NCBI RefSeq assembly: GCF_023278365.1
Contig: NZ_CP075338.1
Location: 1 to 64,000 of the forward strand
Direction of reading: 5' to 3'
From: Epilithonimonas zeae
Lineage (GTDB): Bacteria > Bacteroidota > Bacteroidia > Flavobacteriales > Weeksellaceae
Length of the DNA stretch: 64,000 nt
The position numbers and the translations under genes were made by a program. The notes beneath the pieces were generated by a model, which saw only the letters and a list, made by a program, of their open reading frames with translations, did not search any database and was not told the origin of the DNA. This document shows, piece by piece, positions 7,456 to 15,559 of this stretch (its first letter is position 1; every line of letters begins with the position of its first letter).

Positions 7456-9597
7456 TTATATTCTCTCCAATTCTCCGGAATCAATCGTGGTTTTGAAGGT
7501 TCCGTAGTTAACAATGACTTTGTTTTTTGAAATCTTTTCAATGGTGCCAACACTTGTACTTCCGGCGATTCGAACACGTTGGCCAACTTTCATCCAAACC
7601 GCGCGTTCTGCTTTGCGTTTTTCTTCCAATTTTTCGTTGGTTTCAGCAATTTTTTCGATGACGTCTTCTTTCTTCAGTTGTTGCGTGATTTTACGTTTCA
7701 CCACCTGAAGACGTTTTGTTTCATCTTTGTCAGTTCCCAGTTTTCGGAATTTTTCCTGTTCCAGGATTTTCACAAAATCTTTGACCACATCTTTTCGGGA
7801 TTTACCTTTCACATAACTGTCGATAAACGCTTCAATCTTGTTTCCAAATTGTAGTTTTCTGTGTTCTTCTTCGTAAAGTTTTTGGAAATTGAATAACTTT
7901 TGCTGAAGCTGTTCATTCAGTTTTTGGAGATTATCTCGTTTATCTTCAACAGAATCTCGTTTTTCCGACAAATCAGATTTCAATTTTTCAACTTCGAATT
8001 TTTCCTGCTGAAGTTTTACAATCGTTTTGTCAAGGTTTACAATATCGTGTTCTACTTTCTTTCTTGCGTTTTTAATAATAAATCTCGGAATCTTATTTTT
8101 TTCAGCCACTTCAAAAGTGAAAGAACTTCCGGCTTGTCCGATTTCCAATTTATAAAGCGGTTCCAAAGAATGTTCGTCAAAAAGCATTGCTGCATTGGTT
8201 GCTGCGGGCAATTGTTCTACAACCAATTTGATATTGGTGTAATGTGTTGTGATGATTCCGAAACTTTTCTTGTCGTAGAAATATTCCATAAAACTTTCCG
8301 CCAAAGCACCGCCCAATTCCGGGTCAGAACCGGTTCCGAATTCATCAATCAATAACAACGTTTTGTTGTCCGCTTCACGAATCATTCCGGACATTTTTTT
8401 CAGTCTCGATGAGTAAGTTGATAAGTGATTCTCTATAGACTGATTGTCTCCAATGTCTGTCATTATCTTTTCAAAGAAAAACATCTCCGATTTTGGATGA
8501 CAAGGAACTAAAATCCCGCTCTGGATCATCAGTTGCAACAATCCAACGGTTTTTAACGTGATGGATTTACCACCGGCATTTGGTCCGGAAATACAAATGA
8601 TTCGGTTGTGTTCTGTTAACGTTAAAGTCTGTGAGAAAATCTCTTTGTTTTCGTTTTTATTCCTGATCCAAAGTAATGGATGAAATGCATCTTTCAAACG
8701 CAAGGTTTGATGTCTGTTGATTTTCGGCAAAATTCCGTTGACTTTTTCGGCAAATTTTGCTTTGGCTCGAATTAAATCCAAATCGAAAATATAAGTTTGA
8801 TAATCCGAAAGTTGTGGCTGGAATTCTGCAATCTCTGCAGTCAGTTGACGAAGGATTTTATCGATTTCTTTTTTCTCTTCCTCCTGATTTTCTCTCAGTT
8901 TGAAATAATGTTTAACAACACTTTCTGGCTGGATATAAGTGATAGAACCTGTTTTGGAAATACCTAAAACACGTCCGTTAACTCTTTTCTTGAAACCGGA
9001 TTTTACCGCTAAAACTCTTTGGTCTTCGACAATTGTTTCCCTGATATCTTCTAAAAAATCCGAATAAGTAACCAAAGAGCGGTTGAAGTTTTCGTCAATT
9101 GCTTTTCTGGCGTGTTGGATTTCTGCTCTCAAGGTTTTCAGAATTGTCGAGGCTTCGCTTTTGACTTCTCCAAATCGGTTAAAAACTTTGTCAACTTTAT
9201 CAATGATTTCTTTTCGGAATTCCAAATCTTTGATTTCTTCCAATAATGTGGGGAAAGCTTCTGAAAGCTGAGGTAAGAATCTTTGCAATTTCCCGATTTG
9301 CTCGGTAATTGTTTTGATTTTGATAAACGATTTATTCTCTAATCTGTAATTCTCTATCAGCATCAGTTTTAGTTCCTCTTCGATGTCTTCATATTCATCA
9401 AAAGGAATGGCGTTGGAACTTTCAAAACTCGTTAAGAATTCTGAGGTTTTTTTCAAAGAGATTTCTGCCTCGTCTATTTCCATTGGACGAAGTTCCATTA
9501 TTTTGTCTGCCGTTTTCGGCGAGTAAGCGAAAGGGGCGATTTCCGAAAGGAGTTCCGGAAATTCTAATTCGTTAAGGTCTGCTTGATTAATATTCAC
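7456..9597 (-). CDS. mutS2: Endonuclease/ATPase MutS2 without an Smr domain
   Basis: MutS-family ATPase of 713 residues; MutS2 proteins suppress recombination or rescue collided ribosomes rather than repair mismatches. The N-terminal clamp-like part (1-310) precedes the ATPase core with Walker A GPNAGGKS at 338-345 and Walker B LLLIDEFGTGSDP near 415-428. A long coiled coil spans about 510-640. The C-terminus is a KOW-like segment (VGQRVRIAGSTSVGTIEKISKNK) and stops at LERI. Bacillus-type MutS2 is about 785 residues and carries a nuclease Smr domain after this point; it is absent here. The start is GTG at 9597 (MNINQADL); no in-frame ATG lies close by. Confidence 0.92.
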   Translation of the reverse strand: MNINQADLNELEFPELLSEIAPFAYSPKTADKIMELRPMEIDEAEISLKKTSEFLTSFESSNAIPFDEYEDIEEELKLMLIENYRLENKSFIKIKTITEQIGKLQRFLPQLSEAFPTLLEEIKDLEFRKEIIDKVDKVFNRFGEVKSEASTILKTLRAEIQHARKAIDENFNRSLVTYSDFLEDIRETIVEDQRVLAVKSGFKKRVNGRVLGISKTGSITYIQPESVVKHYFKLRENQEEEKKEIDKILRQLTAEIAEFQPQLSDYQTYIFDLDLIRAKAKFAEKVNGILPKINRHQTLRLKDAFHPLLWIRNKNENKEIFSQTLTLTEHNRIICISGPNAGGKSITLKTVGLLQLMIQSGILVPCHPKSEMFFFEKIMTDIGDNQSIENHLSTYSSRLKKMSGMIREADNKTLLLIDEFGTGSDPELGGALAESFMEYFYDKKSFGIITTHYTNIKLVVEQLPAATNAAMLFDEHSLEPLYKLEIGQAGSSFTFEVAEKNKIPRFIIKNARKKVEHDIVNLDKTIVKLQQEKFEVEKLKSDLSEKRDSVEDKRDNLQKLNEQLQQKLFNFQKLYEEEHRKLQFGNKIEAFIDSYVKGKSRKDVVKDFVKILEQEKFRKLGTDKDETKRLQVVKRKITQQLKKEDVIEKIAETNEKLEEKRKAERAVWMKVGQRVRIAGSTSVGTIEKISKNKVIVNYGTFKTTIDSGELERI

Positions 9598-9680
9598 ATT
9601 GCAAATTTAATCAATTTATAATGTAATTTTTTATTGAGCAATATTGTGAATTGATGTACTTTTAAATTTTAATAATACCA

Positions 9681-10220
9681 GTGAAATCTATTATTCTATT
9701 CTCACCATTATTAATGTACATCTGGATTATCCTGAACTGGGTTCTGATGTTTCAAAATTTTGGTTCTCAGGATTTTTTGGATTTGGCAGAAGAGCGAGCA
9801 GGAGCGGAAGTTATTTTCCTGATTGCAGGATTTCTTTTGGTCGGAACTGCCTCGGGTAAACAGACAACACGGGAAAAGCGGGTGTTTTGGGGTATTTTTA
9901 TTTTGTTTTTATTGATTGGACTTTTCATAACAAAAGATAATTGGTACGGATTGATTTCTGTTTTCGGAATTTTTGCAAATCATCTTGTAGAATATTTTTC
10001 TCAAACAGGAGATTATGGCGATGAGGCTGGTGATAATTTTATGAAAGGAAAAGGCGGGATTTTCAAATTTGTTTTACTTGTTTTATATGGGCTTCCGGTT
10101 GGCTTTTTGTTAAGTGCTTTAGATTCTGGAAATAATGCTTTAGCGATTTGTGCTTCTATCATCGGTTATTATCTTATACTTTTCTTTATTGAATTAAATA
10201 ATTCTTTGAATAGAAATTAG
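9681..10220 (+). CDS. Hypothetical inner-membrane protein, 179 residues
   Basis: Hydrophobic protein with about five membrane segments (near residues 5-25, 42-60, 70-88, 92-108 and 130-175). No domain recognised. The listed start is GTG (MKSIILFSPLLMYIW); the first ATG is 11 codons later at the Met of MYIWIILNW, and would remove half of the first helix, so GTG is favoured. Divergent from mutS2 with an 83-base gap. Ends with a hydrophilic NNSLNRN tail. Confidence 0.7.
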   Translation: MKSIILFSPLLMYIWIILNWVLMFQNFGSQDFLDLAEERAGAEVIFLIAGFLLVGTASGKQTTREKRVFWGIFILFLLIGLFITKDNWYGLISVFGIFANHLVEYFSQTGDYGDEAGDNFMKGKGGIFKFVLLVLYGLPVGFLLSALDSGNNALAICASIIGYYLILFFIELNNSLNRN

Positions 10221-10232
10221 CCAAAATAAAAA

Positions 10233-10262
10233 AGGAACCTACAGCTGAGTCTGCAAGTTCCT
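10233..10262 (-). terminator. Terminator of the YceI-like gene
   Basis: Stem AGGAACCTACAG/CTGCAAGTTCCT with two mismatches, T-rich after it on the minus strand (TTTTTTATTTT). It serves the minus-strand gene ending at 10339 and may also stop the plus-strand membrane-protein gene. Confidence 0.6.
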
Positions 10263-10338
10263 CGAATCACAATGTCTTTCTAGCGCAATATTGTGATGTT
10301 GAAAAATCTAATTATATGAAAAAGTTATTTGATTGATT

Positions 10339-10839
10339 TTAAATTTTGGTTGCTAAGCTGAATGTCAGGTCCAAGTCGTCTTTTACGACGATCATTCCGC
10401 CCATTTTTTTTGGAGGAGTGATATTAAAATCACTGAATTTTACATTCTTGCGTCCGATTAACTTATTATTTTCTATCTCAAATTCTACGTTGTATCTTTT
10501 ACTTTGGTTCATCATTTTGACTTCTACAACGGCGATATAATTTTTCTGAACTTTGGTGAAGTTGATGAACTTGATAATCATATTCGGATATTTTTCAGAA
10601 TTCAGGATTTTCTGAAAATCTTTGGTCATCATTTTGTTTCCGCAATCGAACTCGTTGACTTTTAAAATGATATTCGGAAGGCTTCTTTCTGTGAAAGTAT
10701 AAACGCCAGTTTCTGCTTTGAATTTGTTATTGACACATTGAAACTTGTTTACATTAGTACTTCCGTTAATCTGAACAAAATTTTCCTGTGCCTGCGCAAA
10801 AAGCGTCATAAAACCGAAAAGTAAATAAAGAAGTCGCAT
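10339..10839 (-). CDS. Exported YceI-like domain protein
   Basis: A 166-residue protein with a signal peptide (MRLLYLLFGFMTLFAQAQ). The mature part looks like a diverged YceI lipocalin-like barrel: an initial INGSTNVNKFQC strand, LNSEKYPNMIIKF in the middle (compare LKSDKAPNVTF of the nearby YceI gene), and a final GGMIVVKDDLDLTFSLATKI strand. YceI barrels bind polyprenoid-like lipids in the periplasm; the ligand here is unknown. Two cysteines (in KFQC and DCGN) could form a disulphide. Third gene of a minus-strand run with a terminator before it, so it may have its own promoter. Confidence 0.75.
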   Translation of the reverse strand: MRLLYLLFGFMTLFAQAQENFVQINGSTNVNKFQCVNNKFKAETGVYTFTERSLPNIILKVNEFDCGNKMMTKDFQKILNSEKYPNMIIKFINFTKVQKNYIAVVEVKMMNQSKRYNVEFEIENNKLIGRKNVKFSDFNITPPKKMGGMIVVKDDLDLTFSLATKI

Positions 10840-10857
10840 AATTTTAATTTTTAAAAA

Positions 10858-10883
10858 CAGAGGAAACCTGAGGGTTTCCTCTG
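10858..10883 (-). terminator. Terminator after the outer-membrane barrel gene
   Basis: Perfect 11-bp stem CAGAGGAAACC/GGTTTCCTCTG with a TGAG loop, followed by TTTTTAAAAATT on the minus strand. Confidence 0.85.
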
Positions 10884-10901
10884 CTTCTGTTAACTGAATA
10901 T

Positions 10902-12188
10902 TTAGAAAGCTATGGCTGCTTCTAATACAAATCCATTGAATTTGCCACCATAAAGGATGTTGGTTGGCGCATATCCGTCATATTTTTGGTTGACATACTC
11001 CAGCTTGGTAAGAATATTTTTTGTCATAAACCATCCACCTCCAACATTGAATCTTGTGACATCCACTTTTTCGCCGGTAGCCAATTTTCCGTCTACGCCA
11101 TTGTATCTTCCTGCGATATATAAATTCTCGTTGTTTCCAAATCTATAAAGCAATTCTGCAGCGTATTGGTTCCAGGTTCTTCTGTCTGTCTCTGCGAAGT
11201 TTCTACCAGAAGCGTTTTCATAAGTTCCGAAGAATTCCAGTCCTTTGTATTTTACAAACGGATTGATCATAAATGAGGTCAGTTTGTTTTTGAAGTCAGG
11301 AACAATCTGTCCAGATCTGAAGTTTGCAGAAGAAGTTGCGGCTGTATTTTCCATTACAAAGTAATATCTTGATCCTGCTCTGTCTCCATCATAGAAATCG
11401 AGTCTTTGGGTGTGCGCTGTATTGTAAACAGATCCTGTTAATCTCACTCTAAGATCTTCATTAAGCTGTTTGTCATAGCCTAATTTGGCATAAAGAGAAG
11501 GACTCGTTCCACCATTGGCAGTTTGGTTCAGCCTTCCGTTGGTTATACCTGCCATTCCTATAAATCCGTCTCTTCTGTAATAGACCTCAGCAAAAACCAT
11601 TGTTGCAAAAGCATCCATCAGATAGTTGCCTACAAAAGGGTTGTTTGTAACATAAGCATTGTCACTTCTTCTGAAATGGACATCACCATAATTGATCTCA
11701 TCGTGACCAAATTTGATGGTTGCATACTTCATCACGTCTTTAAGAAAGTCTTTCTTGATGAAGTTTAATTTGTTGATTTGTAAATATCCACCTTTTACAT
11801 AAGTCTCGTTGTGATGACGAGAAGATAAAAAAGTTCTCAAATGTAAGTTAACGCCGTCATATAATGCCACGTCAAGATCAAGGTTGGCAGTTGCCAGGTT
11901 GAAGTTGTTTCCGATATCATACAATTGGTTTGTATTGACTCCAGCAGCGTTGAGTACAGGGGTTGCATTGTTCTCGTGCTGGATAGCCTGGAACTGAAGT
12001 GCGAATGCACCTCCAACTCTCACTTTCATTTTTTCAAAAGTACTTACAGTATCTTTTGGGTTTTCAAAAGCATTGATGCTTCTATGATCACGTGGATTAA
12101 GGTTGTCGATTGGAAATTCTTGAGCCAGGCCAAGGTTTGCCATTGCTAAAGCAGCGATGAAGCTAACTTTTAATAGATTTCTTTTCAT
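10902..12188 (-). CDS. Outer-membrane beta-barrel (porin-like) protein
   Basis: Predicted outer-membrane protein of 428 residues. A signal peptide (about 1-22, ending ANLGLAQ) is followed by alternating amphipathic strands rich in Tyr, Phe and Asn, and the chain ends in a strand with terminal phenylalanine (FVLEAAIAF), the usual barrel-assembly signal. The pattern (KFGHDEINYGDVHFRRSDN, later NLYIAGRYNGV) resembles phosphate-selective-porin O/P-like barrels of Bacteroidota, but the substrate is unknown. It lies 38 bases after the YceI gene on the same strand, so the two are likely co-transcribed. Confidence 0.8.
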   Translation of the reverse strand: MKRNLLKVSFIAALAMANLGLAQEFPIDNLNPRDHRSINAFENPKDTVSTFEKMKVRVGGAFALQFQAIQHENNATPVLNAAGVNTNQLYDIGNNFNLATANLDLDVALYDGVNLHLRTFLSSRHHNETYVKGGYLQINKLNFIKKDFLKDVMKYATIKFGHDEINYGDVHFRRSDNAYVTNNPFVGNYLMDAFATMVFAEVYYRRDGFIGMAGITNGRLNQTANGGTSPSLYAKLGYDKQLNEDLRVRLTGSVYNTAHTQRLDFYDGDRAGSRYYFVMENTAATSSANFRSGQIVPDFKNKLTSFMINPFVKYKGLEFFGTYENASGRNFAETDRRTWNQYAAELLYRFGNNENLYIAGRYNGVDGKLATGEKVDVTRFNVGGGWFMTKNILTKLEYVNQKYDGYAPTNILYGGKFNGFVLEAAIAF

Positions 12189-12226
12189 GATATTAAAATT
12201 ATTCAGTTGTTATTCAGTTTGATTTT

Positions 12227-12763
12227 TTATTCTGCTACAATATTCACTTTTACAGTGACAGCATCTCCGGTTTTGATTCCCATAAATCCTGGACGATCCA
12301 TCCCGAATTCAGATAATTTTACCGTTTCTGTTCCGTCTATGATGTAGGCATTTCCTTTTTTTACTACAGACACTGGGAAGGAAACATTTTTGGCAGTTCC
12401 TGCTATGGTTAATTTCCCTGTAACATTGCTTTTTCCGATATTGATTGAGCTTGCTGTGAAAGTTACGTTTGGAGCTTTGTCAGATTTTAAAGTTTCATAA
12501 GCTTTCTTTTCCATTGTTTTACCTTTTGCTGCATTCAAAGTCTTTACTGGAACTGTAAGGTTCACATTTGTAATTGCATTTCCTGCTACTATACCACTGA
12601 AAGTTGAGGTTGAACCTTTCATTTCCCAATCGTGCATTGGAGAAGTTCCTGAAATAGTGATTGTTGTAGTTTTTTGGGTTATTTTTTGAGCATTTGATAA
12701 TTGCGGCAATAAAAGACCTCCTAAAACTAAACCAAGGCTAATTAGATTTTTCGTTGTTTTCAT
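12227..12763 (-). CDS. YceI family periplasmic protein
   Basis: A 178-residue exported protein with a clear signal peptide (MKTTKNLISLGLVLGGLLLP, cleavage near SNAQ). The mature chain has YceI features: ISGTSPMHDWEMKGST near the start, the LKSDKAPNVTFTAS segment in the middle, then GTAKNVSFPVSV and DGTETVKLSEFGMDRP, ending in a final beta strand. YceI proteins are lipocalin-like barrels that hold isoprenoid-type lipids. First gene of a minus-strand run with the outer-membrane barrel and a second YceI-like protein, suggesting a shared envelope role. Confidence 0.9.
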   Translation of the reverse strand: MKTTKNLISLGLVLGGLLLPQLSNAQKITQKTTTITISGTSPMHDWEMKGSTSTFSGIVAGNAITNVNLTVPVKTLNAAKGKTMEKKAYETLKSDKAPNVTFTASSINIGKSNVTGKLTIAGTAKNVSFPVSVVKKGNAYIIDGTETVKLSEFGMDRPGFMGIKTGDAVTVKVNIVAE

Positions 12764-13135
12764 TTTATTAAATATTAATTGTTATTATTATATATCTTTT
12801 GTTATTGATAGGACAAAGGTATAAGGTTGGTAAATAATTTGCTATTTTTTTACAATGACAAAAATCTTATTAATGTTGTCGGTTATGATGTTGATAAATA
12901 ATATCGATAAGTCTTATTGATTTCATCAAATAATAATTTGTTTTATCAATAAGTGAAAGTTGTTTATGAGTAAAGATTATAGAATAATCAGGGATGACAT
13001 TTGTTAGGTCAGTAATTAATGATGAATATCAGTATTGATATTTTTGATTATTTATAAAAAATGTTAAATTATTGGGATATTAATAAATTTGTATGACGGA
13101 TGTCATAGTTTAGTTTTTAGAAATTTATATAAAAC
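12764..13135. other. Gene-free AT-rich gap
   Basis: About 370 bases upstream of the YceI gene. On the minus strand TACCTTTG at 12821-12814 resembles a -7 box for that gene, but no -33 element is at the right distance. No ORF or RNA gene seen. Confidence 0.5.
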
Positions 13136-13164
13136 AAAACCACTGAATTTCAGTGGTTTTTTTT
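13136..13164. terminator. Bidirectional terminator downstream of the TPR-AraC gene
   Basis: Perfect stem AAAACCACTG/CAGTGGTTTT, T-run on the plus strand and T-rich DNA on the minus strand. It lies about 75 bases beyond the stop of the minus-strand regulator. Confidence 0.75.
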
Positions 13165-13237
13165 AAAATATATATGTCTTAATAATTAGTATTGTAGTTA
13201 CAATTATCTTAAATCTATTGTTAATTACATTAAATTA

Positions 13238-14938
13238 TTAAATATTTGTCTCTTTTTCCAGTCTTTTCAGAAAATAAGAAGGAGAAATTTGATATTTTTC
13301 TTTAAAATTCTTAGAAAAGCTTTGTGCAGTACTAAATCCTACCTTTTCTGCAATTTCTTGAATTCTTAAATGCCTCGTTCTTGGTTTTTTTTGCCATAGT
13401 TCAATAACATAGTTTAATCTTAAATCATTTATATATGATAGAAAATTGTTTTTTTTATATTGATTGATAATTTTGGATAAATAAGAAACATTGGTGCCGC
13501 ATTTTTGTGCAAGATATTGTATAGTTAAATCTTTCTGCAAAAATTCGTTTTCAGATTCGAACTTTGATAAAAAGTTAAGTATATTTTCTATAATAAGCGG
13601 GTTGATTTCGGGTAATGTGTTTATAGAAAATCCTAAATCTTTATACTCTTCTTGTGAAACTATTTTCTCATAATCATAATTAATCAAAGAGTCAGCATTC
13701 TGTATTTGTTCAAACAATTTTTTATAGTGTTTCTGTCTTTTATAATAATATTTTGTTAACCATAGGAATGCTGTTAATGTTATTATGCATAGAATTAATA
13801 GCAGAATTTTTGTTCTCTTTTCATTTTTCAATGCATCTTCTAGAAGTAATTTATTTTCTTTTAAAATATTAGCATCATATTCCTTTTGTAATGTTACATA
13901 TATATATTTGTAGTTTGTTTCAAAAAGTTTATCTAAAGCCAATAGCTGATTAATGATTTGTAATTGTTTTTGAATGTCATTTTGATCTCTATAATAATCA
14001 ATAAGTATTTCGAAAGCTGGTCGAAATTGAGGATCTATTTTTCCAGTTATTCTGTATTCCTCACTTATTTTTTTTAAGTATTCAATAGATATTTTCTTTT
14101 CTCCTTTATGCCAATAACTTAATCCTAAGTAATATGTTTCTGTTAGATGTTTCCAATTATCATTATATAACTTAAGAGCTTCATCTAATTTACTAATCGC
14201 TAAGTCGTATTTTTTTTGAAAATAGGCATCTGTCCCAGCTAAAGAAATAAAATAACTTCTATACTCTTTGTAATTGTGCTTGTTAATGAAATCTAATCCC
14301 TCTTTTAGTAATTCCTTATTCTCGTCAAATAAATTAAGTTTGCTATTTGTATCTATGTAAGAAATAAGAGTATATATGTAATATAATCCATAATCTGTAT
14401 TATTGGTCTTTTGATGATTTTTTCGATAAAAATTTAAAACTCTTTTTAATATTTTGTGTGCATCATTATATTGTCCCAAATAAATTTTAGTTTGTGCAAT
14501 GAGAAATTCTGCATTATTTATAAGGTAAAAATTGTTTTTCTTTTTTATATATGTATAACCTTCAATATAATTCTTTAAGGCTTCAGAATATTTCTCTTCA
14601 TTCATATAAATAGTGCCTTTTGCAAGGAAACAGTCCCCAATGATATCACTATCTTTTTGTTTAAAAGCAGTAATTAAAAGACTATCTCCGTATTTTAATT
14701 GTTCATCTCCTCTGGAATAGGTACTTGCTAATGAGTAAGATTTGTGAAGTTGTTTGATGTTATTTTCAAGTTTTGCCTTTTTAATCATTTCTTTTATATA
14801 AAGAAATTGTTCAGATGGTTTTTCTTTCAAATGATTAATCTTGTTTTCCATAAATGAATAATATGGCTGCTTTTTATTATTTGAATAAATGTAAAAAACG
14901 CATGAAAAATAGATTGTAAGACTTAAAAATAGCTTCAT
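13238..14938 (-). CDS. Membrane-anchored TPR regulator with AraC-type HTH
   Basis: A 566-residue one-protein sensor-regulator. Order: signal or anchor segment (about 1-18), tetratricopeptide-like helical repeats (about 40-340), one transmembrane helix (ILLLILCIITLTAFLWLT, about 372-390), a linker, and an AraC-family double helix-turn-helix at about 465-560 (IQYLAQKCGTNVSYLSKIIN, then IQEIAEKVGFSTAQSFSKNF, then YQISPSYFLKRL). By analogy with Bacteroidota proteins of this layout, the TPR part is periplasmic and the HTH cytoplasmic. It is divergent from the lipoprotein/adhesin/RHS run and so is a candidate regulator of it (inference). Its start is overlapped by a perfect palindrome that could serve autoregulation. 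Confidence 0.85.
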   Translation of the reverse strand: MKLFLSLTIYFSCVFYIYSNNKKQPYYSFMENKINHLKEKPSEQFLYIKEMIKKAKLENNIKQLHKSYSLASTYSRGDEQLKYGDSLLITAFKQKDSDIIGDCFLAKGTIYMNEEKYSEALKNYIEGYTYIKKKNNFYLINNAEFLIAQTKIYLGQYNDAHKILKRVLNFYRKNHQKTNNTDYGLYYIYTLISYIDTNSKLNLFDENKELLKEGLDFINKHNYKEYRSYFISLAGTDAYFQKKYDLAISKLDEALKLYNDNWKHLTETYYLGLSYWHKGEKKISIEYLKKISEEYRITGKIDPQFRPAFEILIDYYRDQNDIQKQLQIINQLLALDKLFETNYKYIYVTLQKEYDANILKENKLLLEDALKNEKRTKILLLILCIITLTAFLWLTKYYYKRQKHYKKLFEQIQNADSLINYDYEKIVSQEEYKDLGFSINTLPEINPLIIENILNFLSKFESENEFLQKDLTIQYLAQKCGTNVSYLSKIINQYKKNNFLSYINDLRLNYVIELWQKKPRTRHLRIQEIAEKVGFSTAQSFSKNFKEKYQISPSYFLKRLEKETNI

Positions 14939-14943
14939 AGATC

Positions 14944-14964
14944 ATTTGATAATTATCAAATTTA
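14944..14964 (-). promoter_or_regulatory. 18-bp palindrome overlapping a -7 box
   Basis: ATTTGATAATTATCAAAT at 14944-14961 is a perfect palindrome ending 5 bases before the regulator's ATG. On the minus strand TAAATTTG (14964-14957) is a -7 box that shares five bases with it. A protein bound here would block the regulator's transcription. No -33 element is clear. Confidence 0.45.
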
Positions 14965-15167
14965 AACAAAAACTTCATTTAATAAAACGGTTTTGAATTA
15001 CAATGAATTAAGTTTTGAAATTCACATCTTTACCATTTTTTTTCTTATTTGTACCTTTAAATTCTTTGTTTTTATCGTTTTAATTTACATATGTAAGGTT
15101 TTCCATATTAGATAGTTTGCTTTGTATTTGAATTGTGTTTTAGATTTAACAAAAAACAACTCAAATC

Positions 15168-15380
15168 ATGAAAAAATCAAATTTCACCATTCTATTGTTA
15201 TTAATAACAGTAACACTTCTATCATGCCGGCAAAATGATGAGGAAGTTTTCTTAGCTAACTCTAAGCATATTTCCTTGACGGGAAATAAATTATCAAAGC
15301 GAGCCGATACGATGATAATTATCAACCAAAACACTTATCTAATCTTATTAGAGGAACCAAAGTTCCCACCGAGAAAATAG
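15168..15380 (+). CDS. Small lipoprotein, 70 residues
   Basis: A lipoprotein signal (MKKSNFTILLLLITVTLLSC, lipobox LLSC, lipidated C20) is followed by only 50 residues: a charged QNDEEVF segment, KLSKRAD, then MIIINQNTYLILLEEPKFPPRK. No domain recognised. It is the first gene on the plus strand after the divergent regulator and lies 179 bases before the adhesin-like gene. It may be complete or a truncated version of a longer lipoprotein; I saw no convincing continuation in the other frames after the stop. Confidence 0.65.
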   Translation: MKKSNFTILLLLITVTLLSCRQNDEEVFLANSKHISLTGNKLSKRADTMIIINQNTYLILLEEPKFPPRK

Positions 15381-15559
15381 TATTAAGAATTATTTTCCTA
15401 CTAAAATAAATTCAACAATAATTTCTATACCCCGAAATTGGATAAGTGGTTATGCAACAATATTGAAGATTTCTGTTTAATACTATTCTTGAACTCTGGG
15501 TATATAGATGTATAAAAAATTAGGAATAGTGATGTCTAATTAAATAAATCTAAAATATC

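Noticed and set aside
12814-12821. -7 box TACCTTTG for the YceI operon on the minus strand
   Set aside because: The nearest TTTG on that strand is too far upstream for a -33 element, so it is mentioned only in the gap note and not called.
15381-15559. Frameshifted continuation of the 70-residue lipoprotein
   Set aside because: The downstream frames give only short peptides without similarity to lipoprotein bodies; nothing supports a longer original gene.
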